Source: Ga0074139 sp964515195
Lineage (GTDB): Bacteria; Bdellovibrionota; Bdellovibrionia; Bdellovibrionales; Bdellovibrionaceae
Length of the DNA: 64,000 nt
Direction: 5' to 3'
Assembly (NCBI GenBank): GCA_964515195.1
Contig: CAZETK010000006.1
Span: 1 to 64,000, forward strand
Part shown: piece after piece, positions 44,041 to 52,055 of the stretch
How positions within the stretch are numbered: the first letter of the stretch is position 1
Layout: each line of letters starts with the position of its first letter
Position numbers and translations under genes: made by a program
The notes under the pieces: model-generated
What the model saw: the letters and a program-made list of their open reading frames with translations, nothing else
Told to the model about the DNA's origin: nothing
Database searches by the model: none

Positions 44041-45110
44041 GCCGCCGTTACCGAACTGCTAAGCGAGGCACCACCGATTTTGAACAGTTGATTACAGGAA
44101 GTTTTTCTCGAACGGAACGGGCACTGCCTATTCAATCACTTCGTGTCGGCAAATCGGATGAAGAAGTTACGTTTGAAATTGTCCCACGTTCGAAAATCCC
44201 GTCAATGCCCCTGGGGGCTATACTGAAATCCTTTTTGCCGATTAAAAAAATTCTATTCGTTTTGTTCCCTTTGTTCTTTTTTGTTATTCGCGACTGGAAC
44301 CGTCCTTTTTTATCCAGTGTTGAAGTGCTCTTGATTTTTCTGGGAACCTTGCTGGCTCTTCTTGCGGTTCAGATAAGAATCGACAGTGAAGATTTTATTT
44401 CTGGTTATGATCGCATACGTGGCGCTAAAGGCCAGGCAGTGCTATCCGACGGCGTTTACACGGTTGCGGAACTTAAAGGAAAAACCCGCTTGTTGCTATC
44501 TGTGGCAGTGGTTCTGGGAGTCGTTCCCTTGTTGCTCGAGCCGTTTCGAATGATCAGCTTCACCTTGGCTATTCTTTTCTTTTACGTCGGCTATAAAAAA
44601 GGAGTAATTCAAAAAAACCGATTCGTCAGGGATATTTACTTGGCCCTGATCGCGGGTCCTTGTTTGGCTTATGGTATTGTTCCGAAGATTGAGTCTTTAG
44701 AGTTTGGATTGGTGTGGTCGCTTTTTGTGTTTTACGAACTTCAACTGGAGCATTTTCAATTTTACTTTGCCCAGACCGAAGCGGGTGAAAAAAATTTGAT
44801 GACCCTTTTCAGTTTTGATCAGGCTAAGAAGGTTCTTTGGGCCACTTGGGGAGTTGCGCTTATCGGATTTACAATTTACCGCGCTCTTTACGGACAACTT
44901 GCGCTTTGGATTGGATTCATCCTGATACTGACCTTTATTAGTCTTAAGTGGAGATCCAATCTTTATGCCTTAGCAACGCCTGCCGGATCCCAAATTGATC
45001 GTGTTTGTGAGAAGGGACACCATCTTAATTTAACTTTTATTTCCCTATGGGTCGTTGAGCTTTTGTTTCAAGCCTTTGTAGCCCCGTTGGTCTTTGCATG
45101 GTTCAAATAA
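44037..45110 (+). CDS. UbiA-superfamily prenyltransferase-like membrane protein
   Basis: The 357-aa protein has an N-terminal soluble stretch of about 70 residues, then about eight membrane helices. IRIDSEDFISGYDRIRG aligns with the first UbiA Asp motif (N-D-x-x-D-x3-[GA]-x-D-x-x-R), as in menA of this window. A second, weaker polar motif (AQTEAGEKNLMTLFSFD) follows a later helix. It begins at ATG 44037, overlapping the synthase stop, so donor synthesis and transfer could be coupled. The substrate is unknown; the divergence from MenA suggests a different acceptor. Confidence 0.6.
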   Translation: MSRRYRTAKRGTTDFEQLITGSFSRTERALPIQSLRVGKSDEEVTFEIVPRSKIPSMPLGAILKSFLPIKKILFVLFPLFFFVIRDWNRPFLSSVEVLLIFLGTLLALLAVQIRIDSEDFISGYDRIRGAKGQAVLSDGVYTVAELKGKTRLLLSVAVVLGVVPLLLEPFRMISFTLAILFFYVGYKKGVIQKNRFVRDIYLALIAGPCLAYGIVPKIESLEFGLVWSLFVFYELQLEHFQFYFAQTEAGEKNLMTLFSFDQAKKVLWATWGVALIGFTIYRALYGQLALWIGFILILTFISLKWRSNLYALATPAGSQIDRVCEKGHHLNLTFISLWVVELLFQAFVAPLVFAWFK

Positions 45111-45817
45111 GGCTCGATGAATCCACTCATAATCAAACTGAAGGACTTCGTCGGCTGGCTCAACTTCCCATTCAGATAAAAGATAAATCTGTTTTAACTT
45201 TGGGTTTTAATGAAAACTGGTGGATGCAAGACCAAGAGGGTCGTAGACTGCAAATTGATTTTGATGAAAACCGCAAAGACTATTGGCGCACTCATCGTGG
45301 ATCTGGTGAGCCTTTAGCCCGAGCCTTGGGATACAAAGAGGGTGTTCGAAAAGTCGTAGATCTGACGGCGGGCTTGGCGATCGATGCTGTTCTACTGGCT
45401 CGAATTGGTTTTCAAGTTATGGCTGTTGAAAGAAATCCTCTTGTTTATTTTCTTCTAAGTGAGGCTTTACTCAAAGCTCAAAGACAGGACCTTCAGGGGC
45501 TTCAATTTCACTTTGGAAATGCTTTAAACTATTTGGAACAAATTGATATTTCTCAACCGACCAGTGTCTATTTTGATCCCATGTATCCAGAAAAGAAAAA
45601 AACGGCTTTATCGCGAAAAGAGATGGTCATGTTCCGTGAAATTGTAGGTTCTGATTTAGATTCCGAGGCTGTTCTGAATCAGTCCCTGAAAAGATCTTTT
45701 CATAAGATTGTCGTCAAGCGTCCCTTCAGAGCAGAATCCATTTCGTTTTCACCTGATTACGCGTTAAAAACCAAACTGCTACGATTTGATGTCTACTATC
45801 CAAGGGGTTTTTCATGA
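45098..45817 (+). CDS. rsmJ: 16S rRNA (guanine1516-N2)-methyltransferase RsmJ
   Basis: The 239-aa SAM-dependent methyltransferase has RLQIDFDENRKDYWRTHRGS, VVDLTAGLAIDAVLLARIGF (SAM motif), VMAVERNPLVYFLLSEALL, SVYFDPMYPEKKKTALSRKE (catalytic DPMYP) and FHKIVVKRPFRAES. These are the RsmJ landmarks. It would methylate G1516 of 16S rRNA. The start lies 13 bases inside the upstream gene and the stop overlaps the next ATG (ATGA, 45814-45817). Confidence 0.92.
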   Translation: MVQIRLDESTHNQTEGLRRLAQLPIQIKDKSVLTLGFNENWWMQDQEGRRLQIDFDENRKDYWRTHRGSGEPLARALGYKEGVRKVVDLTAGLAIDAVLLARIGFQVMAVERNPLVYFLLSEALLKAQRQDLQGLQFHFGNALNYLEQIDISQPTSVYFDPMYPEKKKTALSRKEMVMFREIVGSDLDSEAVLNQSLKRSFHKIVVKRPFRAESISFSPDYALKTKLLRFDVYYPRGFS

Positions 45818-46995
45818 TTACGTTCGCCGTTTTATTCATTCTATTGCTGGTGGCATGGTGGAGTTTTTCATGGGTGCTTCGCAATACTCTTTGGAAAGAG
45901 GAGGCCGATCAGGGGGGCGGAGTTTTTCAGCAGCTTATCAGCATCCTTCAGCATCAGCTTCGAACTTTGTCGCCCCAGAATGCGGTGGCCCAGGGGTTGG
46001 TTGATTTTGAATTGAAGTCTAGAAATCTGATGCAATCATTAATGATAGTCGCATTGTCCCGGATCGGGATTTTACCTCTTTTAATTTTACTTCTATGCGT
46101 CCGGAATTTATGGGCCTTTACTGGCGCGATTGCTTTAGGGTCTATCATTTTGATGGTGGCCTTTAAAAGGCCGACCAGGTGGATTCAGATAGCTCTGCTA
46201 TAGGCAGTTTTTTTCGGGTTATATGATTGGACTTTTCGAAAGGTCGGCGAATTTATTTTTGGCAATACCGGGGGTTTAGATATAGCTCTTTTTTTAGGTG
46301 ATGGACGACTCACGCACATTTTGATTTTAGGTCTGGCCTCGCTTCTTATGACTTTGTTGATTCGTGTGGAGCACTGGAGTCTGATTTTATCATCTGTGTT
46401 GTTCCTGGTAGGAGCGATCCCTTTGACAACAGCCATTGCCATCCTGATCGGTGAGGGTCTGGGATGGGCGATCTACTGGTATTATTGGGGGCAGAGATGT
46501 TCTCGAGTTTCAGGACGGTTGTTTTTGGAAAAATTCATTATCACTTTGCTAGCATCGTTCGTAATGATTTTTTTACTTTTGATTATGAAGGGTGCTGGAT
46601 GGCTGCACATTGGGATTTCAGGAACTGTAGAAGAGCGAAAATTCTATTTTGTAATGGGCTGGATTTTGTGGGAAGTCATGATTTCTGTGGTGTGGGCCAT
46701 TTGGGGCCACTTTCGCTCACGTTCAAATATTATTGAAAATTCCGATCTCACTCCAATTTCCATTCCGATTGGTCTTCTGGGAGCAAAATGGTGGGGTTAT
46801 AAAGGTTGGCTCCCGCTCCAGATTCAAAATAGGGTGAAAGGGATTCGAAAACGAAAAGAGAAACTAGAAATGCAATTGAATTCACTTACAGAAGAGGAAA
46901 AGTTGCGATTTCCCCCTGGGTTTCTAAGCAAGACACATCAAGAAGTCGAGTCTTTGAAAAGGCTGCTTGGAGCTCTTCCTTCTGATTCTGTATGA
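45814..46995 (+). pseudogene. Multi-pass membrane protein with an in-frame TAG
   Basis: A single frame runs 394 codons from ATG 45814 to TGA 46995, broken only by TAG at 46201-46203 (codon 130). The 39 codons after it (AVFFGLYDWTFRKVGEFIFG...) continue the membrane-protein character without a frameshift. Before the stop are three to four hydrophobic helices; after it are about five, including LVGAIPLTTAIAILIGEGLG, and a charged C-terminal coil (RKRKEKLEMQLNSLTEEEK). No family is recognised with confidence. One base change would restore Gln, Trp, Leu, Lys, Glu, Ser or Tyr. It may be a young pseudogene, a sequence error, or two subunits. Confidence 0.7.
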
Positions 46996-47005
46996 TGATT
47001 AAGAT

Positions 47006-47863
47006 ATGCCTGAAAAACTAAAACTCCAAATTCAAGAACTCGAGCAACAAGTTAAAAATTATGAGCGGCTACTGCGCCAGGCGAATGATAAACTTCTTCA
47101 ACTGGCCAGCGAGATCGCTTCAGATTTGGACTGGGCCCTTAAAATTCAAAAGAAACTGGCTCCCACTCAGCTTCCTAATATCAAAGGGTTTGAGTTCAGC
47201 AGTAAGTTCATTCCGGGAACCCGCTTTGGAGGCGATTATTTTGACATCTTTGAACACGAAGACCGTTGGCGGTTCGGGATTTTTATGTCCTCGTGTTCTG
47301 GTTACACGGTGTCTTCTGCCTTAATGGGATTGTTGATTAAATTCTCGACCCAGGTCGAGGCGAAAAAAGGGCTAAAGCCTCACGACTTTCTGGAGCTGAT
47401 GGCTTCCGAGCTGACTCCCAGTCTGAAAGAAGCAGATCGAGCCAGCCTTTTTTATGCTGTTGTAGATCGCAAGACTCTTAATCTCGATTACTGTTCTGCG
47501 GGATTGATTTCTGTTTACCGACAACAGGCTCACCAGGAAAAACTAGAATTTATAGAACCTGTGGCCCCCGAGTTCACAGCGGATTACTCGACACCCTTTC
47601 AAACCCACTCCCTTAAACTTCAACCTCAGGATCGGCTGCTTCTTGCGTCCCCGGGACTGGTTCAGGTTCAGAATGAAAAAGGAGAGGCTTGGGGCGAAGA
47701 GCGACTTGTCGACGCATGGCGCTCAGCGGCCAAGCGGGGCGTTCATGAATTGAGAAACGAAATTTTATACCGACAGCAGAGTTTTCTTGATGGTCTTGAG
47801 CCCCTTCGGGATCAAAGTCTTATTGTCATAGAAGTCCAAGAGAAGATCATAAAACTGGCTTAG
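47006..47863 (+). CDS. PP2C/SpoIIE-like protein with lost metal ligands
   Basis: The 285-aa protein has an N-terminal coiled coil (residues 1-36), then ASDLDWALKIQKKLAPTQLP and TRFGGDYFDIFEHEDRW, the start of a SpoIIE phosphatase domain. The next motif should read D-V-S-G-H-G but reads S-C-S-G-Y-T (residues 96-101), which removes a metal-binding Asp. The C-terminal D-D-x-T appears as R-D-Q-S. It is therefore probably a catalytically weak or inactive relative that may bind partners. It ends the polyprenyl operon, and its TAG is also the first three bases of a repeat element. Confidence 0.8.
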   Translation: MPEKLKLQIQELEQQVKNYERLLRQANDKLLQLASEIASDLDWALKIQKKLAPTQLPNIKGFEFSSKFIPGTRFGGDYFDIFEHEDRWRFGIFMSSCSGYTVSSALMGLLIKFSTQVEAKKGLKPHDFLELMASELTPSLKEADRASLFYAVVDRKTLNLDYCSAGLISVYRQQAHQEKLEFIEPVAPEFTADYSTPFQTHSLKLQPQDRLLLASPGLVQVQNEKGEAWGEERLVDAWRSAAKRGVHELRNEILYRQQSFLDGLEPLRDQSLIVIEVQEKIIKLA

Positions 47864-47965
47864 TACGCTTTAACATTTATTTCTACTTCGCTAGTTGTCG
47901 GGCGCGGTGGTACGCCACAGCACCCACCTCTCCTGGCTCGTAGAAATAAATGTTAAAGTGTACTA
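47861..47965. repeat. 105-bp MITE-like element with 26-bp terminal inverted repeats
   Basis: Positions 47861-47886 and 47940-47965 are inverted repeats with one G-T mismatch in 26 bp. TA stands at each end, as expected for IS630/mariner-type insertion. The 53-base centre contains an inner hairpin (47900-47910 with 47915-47925, two mismatches, loop TACG). No ORF lies inside and no T-run follows. The transcribed form would be a long stable stem, so it may also end the upstream transcript. Confidence 0.7.
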
Positions 47966-48041
47966 GGGTCTGTTAATTATGCTAATATAACCGCACATTA
48001 TATCTTGAGTATTTTCTTTGAATTGGTGGAAAGGATAAAAG

Positions 48042-49169
48042 ATGGCAGCAGAAGTAAAAGTTTATGAAGGAGCCGTGGATAAAGGACTTGAAGGAGTTGT
48101 CGCTTGCACAACCGCCATTTCTTCCATCGTGGGGAATACTCTTAACTATCGTGGTTATACCATTGAAAACTTAGCTGAAAAAGCCACTTTTGAAGAAGTC
48201 GTTTACCTTCTTTGGAACGATAAAATGCCAAATGCGGATGAGTTGAAAACATTCAAGTCACAACTAGCACAAGAAATGGAATTGTCTCCAGATTATATTA
48301 AAGTTCTTAAATCCCTACCGAATCGGAATGTTCACCCTATGGCTTGGTTAAGAACCGCTGTTTCTTTGATGGCCCATTGGGATGCGGATGCTAACGATAT
48401 GTCTGACGAAGCCTTTAAGCGAAAAGCCCTTCGTTTAACGGCTAAGATGGGTTCTGTTGTTTGCGCATTTGAAGCTATTCGTAACGGTCGCGAGCCCGTT
48501 ACGCCTAAAAAAGACAAATCTGTGGCATGGAATTTTATGTATATGCTCAAAGGCGAAGACCCTAATCCAGAGCATGTAAAGATTTTTGATACTTGCCTGA
48601 TTTTGCATGCGGATCATGAGTTAAACTGTTCTGCCTTCGCCACTCGTGTGACCGCTTCTTCACTTTCTGATTTGCACTCAGCAATTGTATCTGCGATTGG
48701 CGCATTAAAGGGCCCCCTACATGGAGGCGCTAATGAGCAGGTCATGATCATGTTGAAACAGATTGGATCTGTTGAAAAAGCCCAGCAGTTCGTTAAGGAT
48801 GCGCTTGCTGCCAAGTCTAAAGTCATGGGGATTGGACACCGGGTTTATAAAGACGGCGACCCCCGTGCCGCTATCTTAAGAAAAATGTCCGAAAAGATGA
48901 CAAAAGAAGTGGGCGAGCCGCATTGGTATGAAATGTCTGCTTTGATTGACGATACTATGTACAAAGAAAAAGGCTTGATGCCCAATGTGGATTTCTACTC
49001 GGCGACTGTCTATTACTGCATGGGAATTCCCACTGATATATACACTCCGATTTTTGCCGTTTCCCGTGTTGCTGGCTGGTGTGCCCACGCACAAGAGCAG
49101 TATGCTAATAACCGAATTTACCGACCCCGTGGAAAATGGGTGGGAAAAGAAGGCTTATCCCTTAAATAG
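48042..49169 (+). CDS. gltA: Citrate synthase
   Basis: The 375-aa enzyme condenses oxaloacetate and acetyl-CoA at the entry of the TCA cycle. It has LNYRGYTIENLAEKATFEEV, LHADHELNCSAFATRV (catalytic His), GPLHGGANEQVMIMLKQIG, GIGHRVYKDGDPRA and PNVDFYSATVYY (catalytic Asp). The short length and these motifs fit the small dimeric type; a 2-methylcitrate synthase cannot be excluded by eye. SD GGAAAGGA precedes ATG 48042. Two terminators follow. Confidence 0.93.
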   Translation: MAAEVKVYEGAVDKGLEGVVACTTAISSIVGNTLNYRGYTIENLAEKATFEEVVYLLWNDKMPNADELKTFKSQLAQEMELSPDYIKVLKSLPNRNVHPMAWLRTAVSLMAHWDADANDMSDEAFKRKALRLTAKMGSVVCAFEAIRNGREPVTPKKDKSVAWNFMYMLKGEDPNPEHVKIFDTCLILHADHELNCSAFATRVTASSLSDLHSAIVSAIGALKGPLHGGANEQVMIMLKQIGSVEKAQQFVKDALAAKSKVMGIGHRVYKDGDPRAAILRKMSEKMTKEVGEPHWYEMSALIDDTMYKEKGLMPNVDFYSATVYYCMGIPTDIYTPIFAVSRVAGWCAHAQEQYANNRIYRPRGKWVGKEGLSLK

Positions 49170-49214
49170 TAATTTTATCCGCAACGGTTAGAATTATACT
49201 CGTTTGAGACAAAG

Positions 49215-49237
49215 GGTGGACAAAGATCCACCTTTTT
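49215..49237 (+). terminator. First intrinsic terminator after gltA
   Basis: GGTGGA (49215-49220) pairs with TCCACC (49227-49232) around CAAAGA, followed by five T. Confidence 0.8.
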
Positions 49238-49254
49238 ATTTTCGCTTTTAATCG

Positions 49255-49279
49255 GCCAGCCTTTCGGTTGGCTTTTTTT
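49255..49279 (+). terminator. Second intrinsic terminator after gltA
   Basis: GCCAGCC (49255-49261) pairs with GGTTGGC (49266-49272, one G-T) around TTTC, followed by seven T. It backs up the first terminator and insulates the next operon. Confidence 0.88.
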
Positions 49280-49325
49280 GTTATAAAGATCATCCACGCC
49301 ATCTAGACTCTCGACTTGATATTGT

Positions 49326-49353
49326 TTACCAGTCCCAGATAGGTGCCTGGTAA
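49326..49353. promoter_or_regulatory. Inverted repeat upstream of the ZorB-like gene
   Basis: TTACCAG (49326-49332) and CTGGTAA (49347-49353) are a perfect 7-bp inverted repeat with 14 bases between, within the 150-base leader of the motor-like operon. TTGATA at 49316-49321 could be a -35 element. An operator is possible but not shown. Confidence 0.3.
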
Positions 49354-49429
49354 GCAGGCTTCTGTACCTAGGTCCTGTGGAAAAAATTGACCATCTTTAC
49401 GATAAGGAGACTGTAGAAAAGGGGATCGT

Positions 49430-51106
49430 ATGTCCTTCAATTACCATAAAGGCAAACATGGAGATGGGAACGATAGTTTTTGGACATCCTATTCCGATTT
49501 GTTTTTAGGAATGAGCGTTGTCTTTTTGCTGTTGTATGTGACAGCCAGCTTAAGAACTGGAACTGACGGCGTGCACGCCAAAAGAGAAATCGAAGGTTTG
49601 CAACATAAAGTCGGTGAATTAGAGCGCCAACTATCTGTTTATCAAAGTAAGGAAGACAAAGCATCTGAATCTGCGAGTGAAACTGAAAAGCGCATGTACA
49701 ATGAGCTTCTTGATAAACTTTCTCTTTTAAATGAAGAGGCCAAAGACGAGCGCTCGAAACTACAAAAGCGCGTTAAAAATCTTGCCGAAAAAGAACAAGC
49801 TTTGAACGAATATCAAAAGATGATCCGGGCTATCATCGGTGCCAACATGTATAAAAATGAAGTTATCGCAAGACGTGATACGTTCATCGAAAAACAAGAT
49901 ACAACAATTGATGAACAAAAAGCCGAAATCGATCAGCTTGAAACAGATGTGGCCGCCAAACAACAGCAAATCGCTGAAAATGAAAAGCAGATTGCGGATG
50001 CCAATACTCGTTTAGATCAAAGATTGGCTCAATTGAAGCAAGCCTATAGACAGAAAAAAATGACCGAGAAAGCTTATAAGGCGCAGATGGAGAAAGTGAA
50101 GGCCGATAGCGAGGCTCGCCTTAATCAACTTCATGCTGCCAATCAGGAATATCAGCGTGAGTTGGCAGATGCCGAAAACCAATTGGGGCAAGTTCGCAAC
50201 GAACTCGCACAAACAGAAGGGCAACTTGAGGCCACTAAGGGCCAATTGGGTAAAACGTCTCAACAGCTGGCTCAAACTCGTGGAAAAGCCGTGGCGCTTG
50301 AAGGAGCTCTTGGTCAGGCGAAGGGTCAGATCGGGCAACTTGCAGGCGAGTTAGGTCAAGCTAAAGGGAAGATCGGGCAACTTGCAGGTGAGTTAGGTCA
50401 AGCTAAAGGGAAGATCGGAAGCCTTGCCGGTGAACTGGGTCAAGCCCGTGGAGAAGTGGGTAAACTGTCAGGAAAACTGGGGCAGGCTGAAGGACAAATT
50501 GGCCAGTTAAAGGGAGACCTCGCCCGTGCCAAAGCAGAAGCTGATGCTCGCCGACAGATTTCAAAGAAAATTCAAGAAGGTTTTAAGAAAGCCGGAGTCA
50601 AGGCAGATGTAAACGAGAGAACCGGTGAAGTGGTTATTAACTTCGGGGATGTCTATTTTGATAATGATTCGGCTAAGTTGAAGCCACAGATGAAAAAAGT
50701 TTTAGAAAAAGCCATGCCAGAATATTCAAAAGCCCTTTTTGCAGACGATAAGCTTCGAGACAAAATCACCTCTGTCGAGATCATTGGGTTTGCTTCGCCT
50801 ACTTATCAAGGGAAGTACGTCGATCCCAAATCATTAGATCCTAATGTCAGAAAAGCCGTCGATTACAATATGGATCTAAGTTACAAACGCGCCCGGGCCA
50901 TTTTTCAACATATCTTTGATAGTGAACGTTTAAATTTCAATCACCAAAAGGACCTTTTGCCATTGATTAAAGTAACGGGGCGAAGTTTCTTAGCAGAGAA
51001 ACTTTCAAAGTCGCGCAATCCGTCCAGCAAAAACTACTGTGACGTGCATGATTGCCAAAAGGCTCAACGGGTTATTATTAAATTTAGTTTTGATGATAAA
51101 AAGTAA
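49430..51106 (+). CDS. MotB/ZorB-like stator protein with coiled coil and OmpA domain
   Basis: The protein is 558 aa. One membrane helix near the N-terminus (SYSDLFLGMSVVFLLLYVTA) starts with Asp23, at the position of the proton-carrying Asp of MotB and ZorB. A coiled coil of about 330 residues follows, including 14-residue Gly-containing repeats (GELGQAKGKIGQLA) at about residues 295-365. The C-terminal OmpA/peptidoglycan-binding domain has VVINFGDVYFDNDSAKLKPQ, SVEIIGFASPTYQG and NMDLSYKRARAIFQHIF. Typical ZorB and MotB lack such a long coil. SD AAGGAGA-like sequence precedes ATG; the next gene is ZorA-like. Confidence 0.82.
   Translation: MSFNYHKGKHGDGNDSFWTSYSDLFLGMSVVFLLLYVTASLRTGTDGVHAKREIEGLQHKVGELERQLSVYQSKEDKASESASETEKRMYNELLDKLSLLNEEAKDERSKLQKRVKNLAEKEQALNEYQKMIRAIIGANMYKNEVIARRDTFIEKQDTTIDEQKAEIDQLETDVAAKQQQIAENEKQIADANTRLDQRLAQLKQAYRQKKMTEKAYKAQMEKVKADSEARLNQLHAANQEYQRELADAENQLGQVRNELAQTEGQLEATKGQLGKTSQQLAQTRGKAVALEGALGQAKGQIGQLAGELGQAKGKIGQLAGELGQAKGKIGSLAGELGQARGEVGKLSGKLGQAEGQIGQLKGDLARAKAEADARRQISKKIQEGFKKAGVKADVNERTGEVVINFGDVYFDNDSAKLKPQMKKVLEKAMPEYSKALFADDKLRDKITSVEIIGFASPTYQGKYVDPKSLDPNVRKAVDYNMDLSYKRARAIFQHIFDSERLNFNHQKDLLPLIKVTGRSFLAEKLSKSRNPSSKNYCDVHDCQKAQRVIIKFSFDDKK
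50333..50416 (+). repeat. Two near-identical 42-bp tandem repeats inside the ZorB-like gene
   Basis: Units 50333-50374 and 50375-50416 differ by one silent C/T. They encode GQLAGELGQAKGKI. Degenerate copies flank them to about 50530. Recent in-frame duplication is likely. Confidence 0.85.
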
Positions 51107-51119
51107 TTAAGGAGACAAC

Positions 51120-52055
51120 ATGGAAAACATGTGGAAAATGGGAGAATACTTCGTAGCAGCACTGCCATGGATTATGGGTATTTTCTTTATCATTGGATGT
51201 TTTTTCCGGTATTTTATCAATTATACCGTAAAGCGACACGAGTGGTTCTCTCGCGAATTTGAAAAGCGCGTTCACTACTTTATGGAATCTCAAGTTCCTG
51301 GAAGCGTAAAGAATGTTTCGTTCTACGGTCTGGCCAAGAAGATGCTGGAAAAGACCTATTATGAAATTTTTGAAATCAGGGAAAAGTACTCTCGTCGAAA
51401 ATACGACCGGGTTATGCACTGGACTGACCGTGTCTTCTTAGTGAAGCAGGGCTGTGCATGGTTAGTGAAAGACATTCTAAAGCAGCTGAAGTTTTTAAAA
51501 TGGACAAATGAAACTCCAAAATTGTTGCACATCACGAAAGCTACTTTTCATCATAACCCATGCTTCAATCGGGTCTTTGGTATCTTTCCGATGAACGTTG
51601 CCAACGACGTTGTGAGCGTAATGCCAGGCCTTTTCGTGGTAGCGGGGATTTTAGGTACCTTTATTGGAATTGCCAAGGGACTTCCAGAACTGGGCAGCAT
51701 GAGTTTGAACGATGCCGATACATCAAGAGAGATCATGAATAAGTTTTTGAATGAGATCGGGTTTGCCATGCACTCATCCATCTTCGGAATCACATTTTCG
51801 TTAGGGATGCACTTATGGAACACTTATTTTTCACCTGAAAGAACCTATGTTTCTATGATAGATCGATTTGAAAGTGCATTGGATCTGCTTTGGTACCGAT
51901 CGGATAATAATGATTATCCATCCCAAATCGGTGAATTTGATGAACACAAGGACCCGGCTGAGGCGATGGCGGAAGAAGCGATTCGTCTGGAGATAGAAAA
52001 AAATCCCCGTGGTCGTGAACTCGAGACGATCGTAAAAGATAAAAAGGTATCTTGA
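51120..52055 (+). CDS. MotA/ZorA-like ion-channel protein
   Basis: The 311-aa membrane protein has TM1 at about 11-33, a cytoplasmic part of about 130 residues, TM2 at 165-187 (VMPGLFVVAGILGTFIGIAK) and TM3 at about 212-234 (GFAMHSSIFGITFSLGMHLW). PGLF...GILGTFIGI...GL is the ZorA/MotA-ExbB signature, and AMHSSIFGITFSL corresponds to the usual A-x-x-T-S-x-x-G-x-x-x-S-L, with His where Thr is common. The long cytoplasmic tail of defence ZorA proteins is missing; only about 75 residues follow TM3. TAAGGAGA precedes ATG 51120. It should form the stator channel with the upstream gene product. Confidence 0.82.
   Translation: MENMWKMGEYFVAALPWIMGIFFIIGCFFRYFINYTVKRHEWFSREFEKRVHYFMESQVPGSVKNVSFYGLAKKMLEKTYYEIFEIREKYSRRKYDRVMHWTDRVFLVKQGCAWLVKDILKQLKFLKWTNETPKLLHITKATFHHNPCFNRVFGIFPMNVANDVVSVMPGLFVVAGILGTFIGIAKGLPELGSMSLNDADTSREIMNKFLNEIGFAMHSSIFGITFSLGMHLWNTYFSPERTYVSMIDRFESALDLLWYRSDNNDYPSQIGEFDEHKDPAEAMAEEAIRLEIEKNPRGRELETIVKDKKVS

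Noticed and set aside
47861..47965. Plain intrinsic terminator for the PP2C-like gene
   Set aside because: The loop is 53 bases and no T-run follows the stem; TA ends and repeat length fit a mobile repeat better.
50300..50530. Tandem repeats as a CRISPR array
   Set aside because: Units are 42 bp, in frame, without spacers, and encode coiled-coil repeats.
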